A stretch of DNA of 64,000 bases from assembly GCA_036873135.1 (NCBI GenBank), contig JAPTYO010000008.1, forward strand, positions 42,652,819-42,716,818, given 5' to 3'. The notes beneath the pieces were generated by a model. The model was not told the origin of the DNA. It saw only the letters and a program-made list of their open reading frames with translations, and ran no database searches. The stretch is from Clarkia xantiana subsp. parviflora (Eukaryota > Streptophyta > Magnoliopsida > Myrtales > Onagraceae). This document shows, piece by piece, positions 44,647-55,633 of the stretch. The position numbers were made by a program, and so were the translations under genes. Positions within the stretch are counted from its first letter, which is position 1; each line of letters opens with the position of its first letter.

Positions 44647-45300
44647 ATGGCTGGGTCAGTACGTTTCTATGATCCTCGCAATATGGATGGTATGAATTAT
44701 GATGAATGGAAAGATAGTGTTGAGGAACTTCTTATTGCTGCGAATGTTGATGATCGAATCAATCCAAAATCAAATAGGATCGAAACGGACGAATGTGGAA
44801 TTTCATACCTCTACAACATCAAGAAATGGTTGAGGAATGATCGGACAGCACGAGAATTAATTTACTCGAAACTCTCAGATGAAGCAAATGAGGAGTTTAT
44901 TGAGTGCAGCGCATTGCATCTTTGGTGTTCCGTTTGCCTCCGCTACGAGGGAGGAAAGGCCGCTGAAGCAAAAAACCTTATGGCAGAATACTATAGTATT
45001 CTATACAGTGATGACGGTGTTATGGCCGCTCATGATCCCGCTGACGAAGAAGACGTATGGACAAGAGCTCGAAAAGTAATGAAGATGTTTCATATATCAT
45101 GGTTTGCTGACGATAATGGACTTACACGTCTGATCACATCGATTAAGACAATCGTAGATCTATACGAAGTCAACCATGAGAAAGGAACCACCTTCAAAGA
45201 ATCCGAGACAACCGATGACAGATTCGACGGTCTTCTGAAATGCTTGGCTAAACCCAGCAATAAAAAGTCTAAACGATGGTCCGGTGCAAACCACTGTTGA
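44647..45300 (+). CDS. copia-D gag (intact reading frame)
   Basis: 217 residues from ATG 44647, chosen because M-A-G-S-V-R-F-Y-D-P aligns with the copia-B start; the frame is open 24 bases further upstream but without homology. A UBN2-type copia gag: N-M-D-G-M-N-Y-D-E-W-K near residue 15, C-S-A-L-H-L-W-C near 93, E-E-D-V-W-T-R-A-R-K, and S-W-F-A-D-D-N-G-L-T-R-L-I-T-S. It ends in a basic tail (S-N-K-K-S-K-R-W). There is no CCHC knuckle, and the stop is followed by non-coding DNA rather than protease. It could make a capsid protein if transcribed. The intact frame contrasts with the decayed copia-B gag. Confidence 0.85.
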   Translation: MAGSVRFYDPRNMDGMNYDEWKDSVEELLIAANVDDRINPKSNRIETDECGISYLYNIKKWLRNDRTARELIYSKLSDEANEEFIECSALHLWCSVCLRYEGGKAAEAKNLMAEYYSILYSDDGVMAAHDPADEEDVWTRARKVMKMFHISWFADDNGLTRLITSIKTIVDLYEVNHEKGTTFKESETTDDRFDGLLKCLAKPSNKKSKRWSGANHC

Positions 45301-45574
45301 TTCGCGTGCCTTAACAGGTACGCCTCGTTTACCACACATATAGAACTGAATGACGTTTTATTTGATTAAGACATCTGATCAAATTCACTTGTGAATTCTT
45401 TTCAGGTAGACGCTGAACTTGGTCGTGACTGCTTGTCTATTTTACCTTCATCGAGACTTCATTCTATGATCAAAAACCTTATAATTGTTGTTGATATATT
45501 CCTATTTGTTCGTTTAAATGTTTTAATTTTGTTTCGTTAAGATTCTGAATTATTGAATAAAGTAGTTTCCATTC
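45301..45574 (+). other. copia-D interior left of gypsy-2
   Basis: Non-coding segment after gag, homologous to copia-B 13535-13740. It ends with CATTC (45570-45574), the left target duplication of gypsy-2. Confidence 0.7.
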
Positions 45575-46470
45575 TGATGGATATGTGTCCAATTCAGGTT
45601 CGTATTTATGTTTCGGGCCGCGTAAACACGTCAAAAACACATCACGGTTCGAAAAACGTCTCCCGAGGGCCAAAACGGTCTGGAAGCGCGTTACGCGTCT
45701 CCGGACCGGACCTCAGGATTACATTGCAACCCGGGCGTCTGGATTGCAGCAATCCAGAGGTCCGGGTTGCGCGGCAAGCCGGACCTCGCCGAATTACCCA
45801 AATTCGACGAGATCCGGATTGCACTACGGGTATTGCGCGATTACCGTTACGTGTAGAGAAGTCGAGTTCGCACATTGCCAATATTGATGACGGTTACTGC
45901 TTGTTTTTGAACCGTCATCAAACCGCTTTAAAACCGGGTCCGGTCCCAAGGAAGCCTATAAATAGGAGGCCTTGGCCACCCATTTTGACACATCCTCTCA
46001 TTTTCCCAACTTTGGCACCTTGAGCTCTGACTTCTCTCTATAAATATTTTCTCTCTCTAAAATTACCTTTTAGCCCCAATCGTGACTTAGGCATCAGAGA
46101 GGGCTCCACTAGCACCACCCCCCTCTCCGTGCTAGTACTAGCCCTTTGTGCAGGAAACGAGCCTCCAAGCTAAGGCGAGGAAGAGAAATAGGAGTAAGAT
46201 GTGCCCAGATGCTCAGAATTGTGCCCAAACCGCCATTTCCTGAGACACAACCGTTTCCCGAGACACAGACTCCTCCTGAGACACAACCGTTTTCCGAGAC
46301 ACAGACTCCTCCTGAGACACCACCGTTTTCCGAGACACAGCGTTAAAACCGAACACTCGTCATCGGCATTAGGCGAATACCTCTTCCAGACGAAGGGTGT
46401 CAACCCGAAAACCCGGACAACCTAATCAGACAGACGCGTCCATCCGACCCAGTTCAACCAGGACGCAACA
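45575..46470 (+). mobile_element. gypsy-2 5' LTR
   Basis: 896 bp. The TATA box CCTATAAATAGG lies within the inverted repeat CCAAGG..GCCTAT / ATAGG..GCCTTGG (45950-45980). GGCATCAGAGAGGG at 46090-46103 and CCTTTGTGCAGG are shared Tat motifs. An 18-bp minisatellite of six units is at 46232-46339. Confidence 0.93.
46232..46339 (+). repeat. 18-bp minisatellite in the gypsy-2 5' LTR
   Basis: Six units alternate between CCGTTTTCCGAGACACAG and CTCCTCCTGAGACACAA types, i.e. a 36-bp higher-order period. It is repeated in the 3' LTR at 56293-56400 with the same unit count. It lies downstream of the TATA box and is therefore in the transcript. Confidence 0.93.
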
Positions 46471-46471
46471 T

Positions 46472-46495
46472 TGGCACCGTATCCGGGATTCGAAC
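46472..46495 (+). other. gypsy-2 primer-binding site
   Basis: TGGCACCGTATCCGGGATTC and four more bases, one base after the LTR. It resembles the complement of the plant tRNA-Asp T-arm and acceptor, with several differences. Confidence 0.8.
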
Positions 46496-46518
46496 AAAAG
46501 CTACCGTACCGCAGAGTC

Positions 46519-47790
46519 ATGACGAGTGATCACAACGCTCTCAATAATGCCAATCCGTCAGAAACCAGGAAGTGCCTTGGACGGCGTAAAAAGTCTATGA
46601 CGTATCCCGTGCCATCAAGCAGCGTGCCATCCGCACAGCACGACCCAAAATTTCCAGGCATCCACGTGATACATGGAGGCTTTGGCGCAGGAGGCGAAAC
46701 GTCATATGAAAGAGAAATATACGCTTCCCTGATGATCCATGAGTCTGAAGGCAGTCAGCAAGGAGACGTTGGCATAGAAGATGCCATTGGCTTTTCTTCA
46801 GAAGACAAGACGCACATAACATTTCCGCATAATGACTCCTTAGTCATAACCATGACAATCGACGGCATGGACATCAAGCGTATCTTGGTCGACGGAGGAA
46901 GTTCGCCCAACATCATCACAAAAGACGTCATCCTAGCTCTGGGGAGAAAGAAGAATGTCAACAGGATGAATTCACCCTTAGTGGGATTCATGGGAGATGC
47001 AAGTTACCCATTGGGATCCATAACACTGCCAGTTATACTGGGAGAAGGCAACTCGCGTCTCCAAATAGAAGTACCATTTGTGGTACTGCAAAAGCTTGAC
47101 GCATACAATGGTATCTTAGGATACACAACCATGAATGCGTGGGGAATGGTACCATCAACGGCACACCAGAAGATCAAATTCCCAACTGCAGCCGGAATTG
47201 GTGAAGTCAAAGGAGACCAACTGTTATCAAAGGATTGTTACAATGTGGCAATCCAAAATAACATCAAGCCAAACAAGGATGACATGCCCATCATCGATGA
47301 TGATCCAAGAGAAGGCCGTGCCCGACCGGCCCCAGTAGAAGAGTTAAAGCAAATAAAGATCGAAGAGCCAGACAGAATGGTCCAAACTGGAGCATCCTTG
47401 TCAGAAGATGAAGTGATAGAAATCACAGCACTTCTCAAAGAATACAAAGAGTTATTCGCATGGTCACCAAGCGACATGCCCGGAATAAGCGCAGACGTCA
47501 TTTCCCATAAGCTCAACATCAAGCCAGGAGCTCGAGCAGTAGCCCAGAAACTTCGACCCCTCGGGGGCAATAAGAAACTGGCAATCAGAGAAGAAGTGGG
47601 AAGACTGCTTGACGCAGGATTCATTGAAGAATCAATATACCAAACATGGGTGGCAAACCCGGTATTGGTACCTAAATCAAGTGGCAAATTAAGAATGTGC
47701 ATCGATTACAGAGATCAACAACGCATGCCCCAAGGATTCATATCCTCTCCCAAGAATCGACCAACTAGTCGATGCCACCGCCGGCCATGA
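46519..47790 (+). pseudogene. gypsy-2 gag stub fused to protease, start of RT
   Basis: From ATG 46519 about 20 residues of presumed gag N-terminus run straight into the region before protease: V-I-H-G-G-F-G-A-G-G is the counterpart of V-I-H-G-G-M-A-A-G-G in gypsy-1. Roughly 540 residues, including the capsid domain and zinc finger, are missing. Protease is intact at I-L-V-D-G-G-S-S-P-N-I-I (about residue 121). RT begins E-L-F-A-W-S-P-S-D-M-P-G and reaches M-C-I-D-Y-R-D at 47712, where two bases are missing; the frame then runs out at 47790. Without gag the element cannot form its own particle. Confidence 0.9.
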
Positions 47791-48397
47791 ATTAATGTCC
47801 GTAATGGATGCATACTCAGGATACAACCAGATCCCGATGTTCAAAGATGATGCACCGCACAATGCATTCTATGCAGATAGCGAAATATACAACTACACGG
47901 TGATGCCATTCGGCTTGATCAATGCGGGAGCAACATACCAGCGAATGGTCAATACCATCTTCGGCGATTTAATCGGAACGAAAATGGAGGCATACGTGGA
48001 TGACATGGTCGTGAAGTCAACCAAAAGGCGCAACCATGTTGACGACTACGAGCAATCTTCAAAAGAATGCGTGAATATCAAGTCCGCCTGAATCCAACAA
48101 AGTGTGCTTTTGGCGTACAATCAGGAAAAATCCTGGGATTCATGGTGAGCCAGAGAGGGATAGAAGCTAACCCAGAGAAGGTGCGGGCAATTGAAGAAAT
48201 GGAATCCCCAAAGAAACATAAGGAAGTCCAACAACTAAATGGCCGCCTAGCAGCTTTAAACAGATTCCTTGCCAGGATAGGTGACAAGGCACTCCCCTTC
48301 TTTGAATTCTTGCGTGCAAACAAGAAGTTTGAATGGACACCAGTGTGTGAAGAGGCCTTCCAACAATTAAAGCAACACTTGCGCACATTGCCAGCAT
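47714..48397 (+). pseudogene. gypsy-2 reverse transcriptase
   Basis: In the shifted frame: Y-P-L-P-R-I-D-Q-L-V-D-A-T-A-G-H-E, V-M-D-A-Y-S-G-Y-N-Q-I, M-P-F-G-L-I-N-A-G-A-T-Y-Q and Y-V-D-D-M-V-V-K-S (the Y-V-D-D catalytic box at about 47995). A single C is missing near 48043, after N-H-V-D-D. The thumb then continues from M-R-E-Y-Q-V-R-L-N-P (48067) through L-N-G-R-L-A-A-L-N-R-F. All catalytic residues are present. Confidence 0.9.
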
Positions 48398-50545
48398 TTG
48401 CAAAACCGATACAAGGCGAGCCCCCTTTTCCTGTACATATCGGTGAGCAACACGGCAGTCAGCTCAGTCCTTGTCAAACAAAAAGGGACTACCCAGCTCC
48501 CAGTATACTACGTAAGCAAGATACTCGCAAAGTACGAGATAAACTACATGCCAATCGAGAAATACCTGTACGCGCTTATAATAGCAGCAAGGAAACTGAG
48601 GCCATACTTCCACGCACACGAAGTAACAGTCTTAACAGACCAACCCCTGAAGCACATCCTGTCAAAGCCAAACATGTCAGGAAAGTTAACAAAGTGGTCG
48701 GTGGAGTTAAGTGAATTCCGCATTCATTTCGCTCCTCGAACGGCAATCAAGGGGCAAGCATTGGCAGACTTCATTGCAGAGTTCACCGGGATAACACCCG
48801 AAACAGAGGACCAAGACGGACCTCAACGAATTGAAGAACATATCGAAGTATGGCAAATGTACACTGCCGGATCTTCAAATGTAGGAGGATCAGGTGCCGG
48901 ATTCCTCCTAATACCACCCGACGGATCCAATCCATTGAAGTATGCTCTAAACTTAACATTTAGAGAAACAAACAACGAGGCAGAGTACGAGGCATTGATA
49001 ACTGGCTTAAGAATTGCAAAAGGTGTTGGAGTTAAGCACCTAAGAGTGAAGTGCGATTCGCAGTTAGTCGTCAATCAAGTTAAAGGCGAATACGCGGCAA
49101 AGTCAGAAAATATGCAAAAATACCTGGGGCAAGCAAAAGACCTCATCACAAGCTTTGATACCTTCGACATCATCGCGGTGCCTAGAGAAGAAAATCAAGT
49201 AGCCGATGCTTTGAGCAAGTTTGCACAAGGCAATGAACAGGGCGAAGAAACACATTTCGTGGAAAACAAAATCTTGTCAGTAATTGACAAATTCGAAGTC
49301 TTGTGCATCAATCAAGATCCGGATTGGATGACCCCAATATTGGCATATCTCAAAGACCACAAGCTCCCCGAAGACAAAGTTCAAGCCCAAAAAATCCAGA
49401 GACAAGCTGTCAATTACGCGTTGATAGATGACGAGCTATACAAGAGAGGATTTTCAATCCCATACCTAAAGTGCATCACCTTCCGAGAAGGCCAGAAAAT
49501 GTTAGAAGATCTGCATAAAGGCCAAGCAGCCTCCCATGAAGGTGCGAGATCTCTAATACGCAAGACATTGAGCTTAGGATACTATTGGCCAACCATGAAG
49601 AACCAAGCTACGCACTTGGTCACAGAATGCGAATCCTGCCAACTTTATTCAAGAAGTATCACGGCACCAGCCGCGGAGCTAAGCCCAATTGCAAGTTCCT
49701 GGCCATTCGCACAATGGGGGATCGACTTGGTGGGCCCACTTCCAAAATCAAAAGGCCAAACCAAGTATATTGTCGTCGCAATCGACTACTTTTCAAAGTG
49801 GATCGAGGCAAAGGCATTGGCACGAACAACCGATGCACAAATAATGGATTTCATCCGAAATCACATCATCTCACGATACGGAGTTCCAAATGTGCTAATC
49901 AGCGACAATGGACCACAATTCAAGAGTTCAAGGCTTCAAACATTTTGCGAAAGGCTCAACATTAATCACCGTTTCGCATCAGTCCGCCATGCTCAAACCA
50001 ACGGACAAGTCGAAGCCGCCAACAAGACCGTCCTAGACGGTCTCAAGAAGAGAGTGCATGCACTAAAAGGAGGGTGGGCAGAAGAACTTAGCAGTGTGCT
50101 GTGGGCACTACGAACAACTCCAAAGGAGTCAACCGGAGAAACACCATTCAGTCTGGTGTATGGAACGGAAGCAGTCGCTCCCATCGAAATTGCTGTCTCA
50201 TCCTACCGCACAACCCATTTCGACGCCCAAGCCAACGAAGTAGACATGCGTCTAGACCTAGACCTGGCTGAAGAAAAAAGACGTAACTCCGAACATAATC
50301 AGGCACGCATGCGTTTGATAACTGCAAGATATTACAACAGGAAGGTGAAAGAAAGACAAGAAATGGTGTGGAGAAAGAATGAGTTCTCACACCTCGATCA
50401 AATCAACAAAATGTCTCCAAAATGGGAAGGCCCTTACAAGGTCATATCCATCCCGTATATCAACGCATATCGCCTTGAAGATGCAAATGGCAATGCCTCT
50501 ACAAACACGCTTAGTGGAGGACACTTGAAGAAATTCCATGGATGA
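48398..50545 (+). pseudogene. gypsy-2 RNase H, second RNase H and integrase
   Basis: One long frame of 715 codons, entered after a one-base gain in a C run near 48421. Order: RNase H (L-Y-I-S-V-S-N-T-A-V, V-L-T-D-Q-P-L), the second archaeal-type RNase H at about 48855 onwards, the integrase zinc finger (H-E-G-A-R-S ... C-E-S-C), and the core W-G-I-D-L-V-G-P-L, L-I-S-D-N-G-P-Q-F, Q-T-N-G-Q-V-E-A-A-N with the full D,D,E triad. In the second RNase H the first catalytic Asp is Ala (M-Y-T-A-G-S-S against M-Y-T-D-G-S-S in gypsy-1), while the E, D and D that follow are kept. That domain is predicted inactive. Confidence 0.93.
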
Positions 50546-51165
50546 AAGGATAATCTTCTGTTATAAAAGGAGCTGTCGTATCAAGCCCTTTTGCTCTTAT
50601 TTTCATAATGCATCTACTTGTTGAAAAGTCCACACTCTCAAATAAAGTGGCATCTTTGTAATAATCGCATGAACCTAATGAAGTTGTTCTATCTTCGTAG
50701 GAACATCACTATTCTATATATGTTACTTGGAAGCAAAGCAAAGTAACTACAACAACTATTATCTACACCAACAAGGAGTTTATCTCTCCATTCATAACAT
50801 TGGCGTTTATCTCAAGAAGGTGCCGACAACACAAAGCCATTGCGCTATGTACACAGTCAACTTATATGACGCAATGACAACTTGCGGATCAAAAAGGGAC
50901 TTATAAAAATTCTCTACTCAAAATGACGACTATTCCAGAGGCGTATACTACAAGCAATATCTTGGATAAACACAAAGATTTACTATCAAAAGTAGCATGT
51001 TGAGGTATCCTCTTTGAAAAGACAAACCTCAAGTTTACTTATAAAAAATAACATGCTGTGACATCTCTTTTTAGAGGCAAATCCTCATGTTCATCGCCAT
51101 TCCCTGGATTCAGAACAGGACGGGCAAATGCAATACGGGACTGATCACCCCATAAGTGGCGGAAG
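50546..51165 (+). other. gypsy-2 post-pol spacer
   Basis: About 620 bases of AT-rich non-coding sequence between integrase and the 66-bp array. No gene or strong repeat seen. Confidence 0.5.
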
Positions 51166-51800
51166 TTCTCTTGTTAGACAACGACCCCACGCTACAACAA
51201 GTATGAATTCCTGTTTAGGGTTCACTCTTTATGGCGAATGTCCTCTTGTTAGACGAAAATCCCATACTATGAATTCCTGTTGAGGGTTCACTCTTTATGG
51301 CGAATGTCCTCTTGTTAGACGACAATCCCATACTATGAATTCCTGTTTAGGGTTCACTCTTTATGGCGAATGTCCTCTTGTTAGACGACAACCCATACTA
51401 TGAATTCCTCTTTAGGGTTCACTCTTTATGGCGAATGTCCTCTTGTTAGACGACAATCCCATACTATGAATTCCTGTTTAGGGTTCACTCTTTATGGCGA
51501 ATGTCCTCTTGTTAGACGACAATCCCATACTATGAATTCCTGTTTAGGGTTCACTCTTTATGGAGAATGTCCTCTTGTTAGACGACAATCTCATACTATG
51601 AATTCCTGTTTAGGGTTCACTCTTTATGGCGAATGTCCTCTTGTTAGACGACAATCCCATACTATGAATTCCTGTTTAGGGTTCACTCTATACGGCGAAC
51701 GTCCTCTTGTTAGATGACAATCCCGTACTATGAATTCCTGTTCAAGGGTTCACACTTTACGGCAAAAGTCCTCTTGTTAGATGACAATTCCGTACTACAG
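51166..51800 (+). repeat. 66-bp tandem array, nine to ten units
   Basis: Units such as CCTCTTGTTAGACGACAATC + CCATACTATGAATTCCTGTT + TAGGGTTCACTC + TTTATGGCGAAT, mostly 66 bp (one is 65). Because 66 is a multiple of 3, five units stay open as a 22-residue periodic peptide (51400-51717). Outer units are more diverged than inner ones. It corresponds in position to the post-pol array of gypsy-1 but not in sequence. Confidence 0.93.
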
Positions 51801-52508
51801 ACTTTCAAACCGTGTTGCATGATTCCTGGACGCAGAAATCATGCATCACAATACATATTTTCAAAAGTGTCACGTGGTCACTGGACGCAGAAATCACGTA
51901 TCACAAATATTTTTTCAAAAACCAAAATTTTTTTACGTATGCTTCCCCAACGCGGGTTGATACACGCTGGCAGGTGCGCACCCTGTTTAAAACTCATAAA
52001 ATTTACAAGTCGAGTCTTGTACAACGTCGCCTTAGAGTGGAACTAAGAGACGGTATAAACTAGTATCTTGCTTAGCAAAGATAACACCTTTCAAATATAC
52101 TACTTGTTAAGAAAAGTCGCTATACGCGAAATACTTGACAGGTTACAACATATATAGCGGCAAGCTATTCAGGAAAGAAGGACAACATGCGTAATGCATC
52201 ATGCAAGCAATCTTGAGTACATCTCAAGTCATCAATCAAGAAGTGGCTATCAGTCACGGCTACGGGGACTATGTTTACGTTACTAGTCATCCACATTCAA
52301 CAAAAACAATAAGTGATAACGGTATGAAATATTACTAACAAGTTATCATGCAAACTGCTATGCATAAAGCAGGTTCAAACGATGTAGTTCAAAGCGAACA
52401 AGTCACAAGCAACAATCAAGGAACAACTCCAACAAAGTTCCAAACACAAAAGCCAGAAGCAAAGTGGAAAAGAGCCCAACATGCTCAAGATAAACATCAA
52501 CGTGCAGC
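51801..52508 (+). other. gypsy-2 spacer before antisense gene
   Basis: About 700 bases, non-coding. A short duplication around GACGCAGAAATCA..CATCACA occurs at 51829-51905. Nothing else recognised. Confidence 0.5.
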
Positions 52509-53880
52509 TCAAATAGCGGCACCACCTGGAGAAGGCTCGGGGGCAACCTCCATAAACTCAGGAGAAGTAACAACGACGTTTACACCTCCGCTATCATCAA
52601 CCAACATCTCATAGTTGGGAAGTCCACGCTTCAAAAGGCTTAACGCCGCAATATGAGAAAGGGCATAACTCGCATAAGGCCCTAACTCGCCAAAGGGGAA
52701 CTCAGGGTCAAGATCCATCACCCGAGTGAAGTAATCTTCGGAACGCTCACTCATCAACTGGTTCACCTTCTCCTCAACAGCAGCTTCGAATTCAGAAGTA
52801 CCCATGTACTTGGTAAAACCCACTTGTACACCTTTCTCCCAACTCTCCTTACCGAGAGCAAGTAATTCCGCTCCCTGCGCATGAAGATCGTCTGTGACCT
52901 TCTTCTCAAGAGCAATCATATAAGATTCAAGCTTTGATAAGCGAATATGACGCGCCTTATAACGGCCCTCAAAAGCAGTGACCTTCGAACTCATCAAACG
53001 AGCCTCCTCCTTGGTTCGTGACAACTCTTGACAAAGAGCATCACACTTGTCCATAGCAGCCTGCTTCGCGCTTACCAGCTCCATAACATAAGACGACATG
53101 TTCACCATGTCGGCAACAACCTTCACACATCAATGCGATAAGCCAAACATAAATCGCTAAAACAGCAAACTTGGCAAAAAGAAACAAGACACTTACGGGA
53201 GAAAACCGGGACAAGGCGCTTTACGCATAAGCCTCGGTCTCCTCATCAGTCGATGGACAAGAATGCCTATCACCCGGGGGAACACATCTGCGCAATACGC
53301 GAACTCCAACCTCTGGAGTACGAAGAGAAGACTCCTTGGGAAAATAGACTCCACCTTTACCAAAAGGTGCCCAAGTGTCCCCAGTAATATCCAATCCAAC
53401 TGGGCAGACCAGATGGTCACGCCTAAGATGAGGAACCGCTACAACAAAGAAGGAAAGCGGTTAACAACAAATAACAAAACCACGACATATACTCATCAAA
53501 AGTATACTAACAGAGTCCGCGGACTTCCACAAGTCGGTTTCCCGACTGGGGGGCAGATGGAGCTACATTGCGACTCGCAACTTCCTTGCCTTTATTACAA
53601 TAAGTTGAAGTAGCCGCATTTGGCTTCAAGCGCTTGGGATCAGTCGGGCCACGCGCCACTGTGTCAGTCCGCTTGGAAGAAACGCGAGAGTCAGACACTG
53701 GGGGAGTATCCCCGGTCACATGAGTAGAAGACCCTTTGCCAGGACCACGCCCCGAATTGGCAGGAGTGATGGGGGCAGGGGCCGCCAAAGCCTGATCGGC
53801 GCGGGAAGCAACACGCGAAGCCGATGCGTGAAGAGACGAACTCTTTCCAGCGAACCAACCTGCAATATGAGTTCCATGAA
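52509..53880 (-). pseudogene. antisense gene of gypsy-2, N-terminally deleted
   Basis: Minus-strand exons in the same place as the antisense gene of gypsy-1. After an acceptor-like TATTGCAG (about 53860) an exon encodes A-G-K-S-S-S-L-H-A-S and a Pro/Ser/Thr-rich part with D-P-K-R-L-K-P (to about 53507). A second exon around 53430-53220 reads C-P-V-G-L-D-I-T-G-D-T-W-A-P-F. The last, 53126-52509, is a 205-residue coiled coil (L-C-Q-E-L-S-R-T-K-E-E-A-R-L) ending E-P-S-P-G-G-A-A-I. The PF04195-like head seen in gypsy-1 is absent. Exon borders are approximate. Confidence 0.65.
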
Positions 53881-55623
53881 AGACATAGAGCCGATTAATA
53901 GGCTATCCATCATGAGTACCAAGATGCTCAAAAATTTGCAAAGTAAGTATGAAGGACTTACTCATAGCGGCAATCCGATCAAAAAGAAAAGGAGTTCCAC
54001 AAGAGGTTACTACGACTCCACAATCTGCAAGAACCAAACAAGAAGTCTACACGTCAAAGTCATGCGATCATAAAAACGCCAATGCACATAACGACATACG
54101 CGCATAGCAAAAGTCAACGCGCATAGCAAAAGTCAACGCGCATAGCAAAAGTCAACTCGCATAGCAAAAGTCAACGCGCATAGCCAAGTCAACGCACATA
54201 GAAAAGTTGATACGTGTAACAAAAGTGGCCAACATCCTAAGAAGCTATCATGCAAGCGGTGCGACTAACGTGACGAACCGCGAGGAGCAAACACGACAAT
54301 ACTTAGGAAAAATATTTTTCTAAGGCATCAAGACAACAAACGACTACTCCCAAAGACGTTTGGCAATTTCCGACAACCAACAAACCCGTCAAGGGAAAAA
54401 ACTACACGTACCGACCAAAAGGCCTCTACGCGAAGGCATGGGGGCAATACGTCCAATAGGGGAATTTTACCACAACTATCCACGGAGGTAAAAAATCGTC
54501 TAAGGTATGAACTAACGGCGATAGCAACGACAACCAACCAGCAACTATTAAACATACAAACACCAATGAGCAACTCTATGCAACAACCACGACAAATAGT
54601 TCAAAGGAACAACAATACGGCAACATCTAAAAATCAAGACAAAGCTGTCCTGTAAAATCGAGTTTTCAGACTACCTCAAAATGTGACAAAAATTATCACA
54701 ATGGACTCCACTAGTCGAGACGATTTCAGAAAGGTAAGGACCGCGGCGAACGGAGCACGGGAAGGCGGCGCGTGGGTTACACGCGCCGACAAGGCAATAC
54801 TCACGCGACGACGCGTGAGGGCGCGTCCGGCGCCTTCTGGCAATTCCGAAGGCGGCGCTGGAATCCTCGCGATGATCTGAGTCGATTGGTGGTGTCAATT
54901 TCTGAAAACAAGTCAAGAATCAAACACGTAACTTTCAGGATGCACCTAAAGTTTACGACGGTGAAGAAACTATGAACAAGCAAATAGTTTCTAGAAATGG
55001 TAGAGCAATTACCTGCAAAGAAGAAGGAAGAATGAATTCCCAAAGAGCTGGAAGAATGATTGGGGATTAGTGCAATCACATGTCCCAAAAGATTCCTTGA
55101 TGATAAAGATTAAAGGAGTAATTCATCTACACCCACACCTAAGTGCTTACGGTATACTCCACCCTCTTCTAAGTATTTACTTCTACGTACATGATTGTTT
55201 TGGTATTACGCGTATCAAATTCATCATTTTACATGCATGTTTTCATATCGCATGATTCATGATTTAATAATCGCTTAGTCGTTTTAGAGTATACAGATTA
55301 TATTTCTAACATCACGTAATTACGTTCTTGCCACGACTGTTACTTGTGCATGCACGTTGATAAAAGCATGTCCGCATGACATATTACTATTTGCTTATAT
55401 CCCTAGCGGTAATCATGTTTGCACTTACATGTGCGCATTCTCTATTGCACTAACCGTGATGACAGGAAATAAAGTCACTCGGTCGGAAAATCAAAGGACG
55501 GACGAAACAAGACTTCTACGTCCAACCAACAATCAAAGCCGGAAGGTTAGCGTCAAGCTCAAATTGGACGCGTATCCTAACTTAAAATAGAGTAAAGAAA
55601 GGTTTTTAAACCGTTACTTTACT
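53881..55623 (+). other. gypsy-2 3' region
   Basis: About 1.7 kb of mostly non-coding sequence between the antisense remnant and the polypurine tract, with a 19-bp repeat near 54096. In gypsy-1 this place holds the head of the antisense gene. Short frames at 54671-55088 show no domain. Confidence 0.5.
54096..54215. repeat. 19-bp tandem repeat, about six units
   Basis: CGCGCATAGCAAAAGTCAA repeated, with the last two units shortened or diverged (CATAGCCAAGTCAA, CATAGAAAAGTTGA). Confidence 0.92.
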
Positions 55624-55633
55624 CGGGGGCAAG
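55623..55633 (+). other. gypsy-2 polypurine tract
   Basis: TCGGGGGCAAG directly before the LTR start TGATGG at 55634; like the gypsy-1 and LARD tracts. Confidence 0.85.

Noticed and set aside
51166..51800. CRISPR-like regular array
   Set aside because: Units are contiguous with no unique spacers, inside a plant retrotransposon; it is an ordinary tandem repeat.
54671..55088. Minus- and plus-strand frames of 65-95 codons in the gypsy-2 3' region
   Set aside because: No domain, mutually overlapping, and not matched in gypsy-1.
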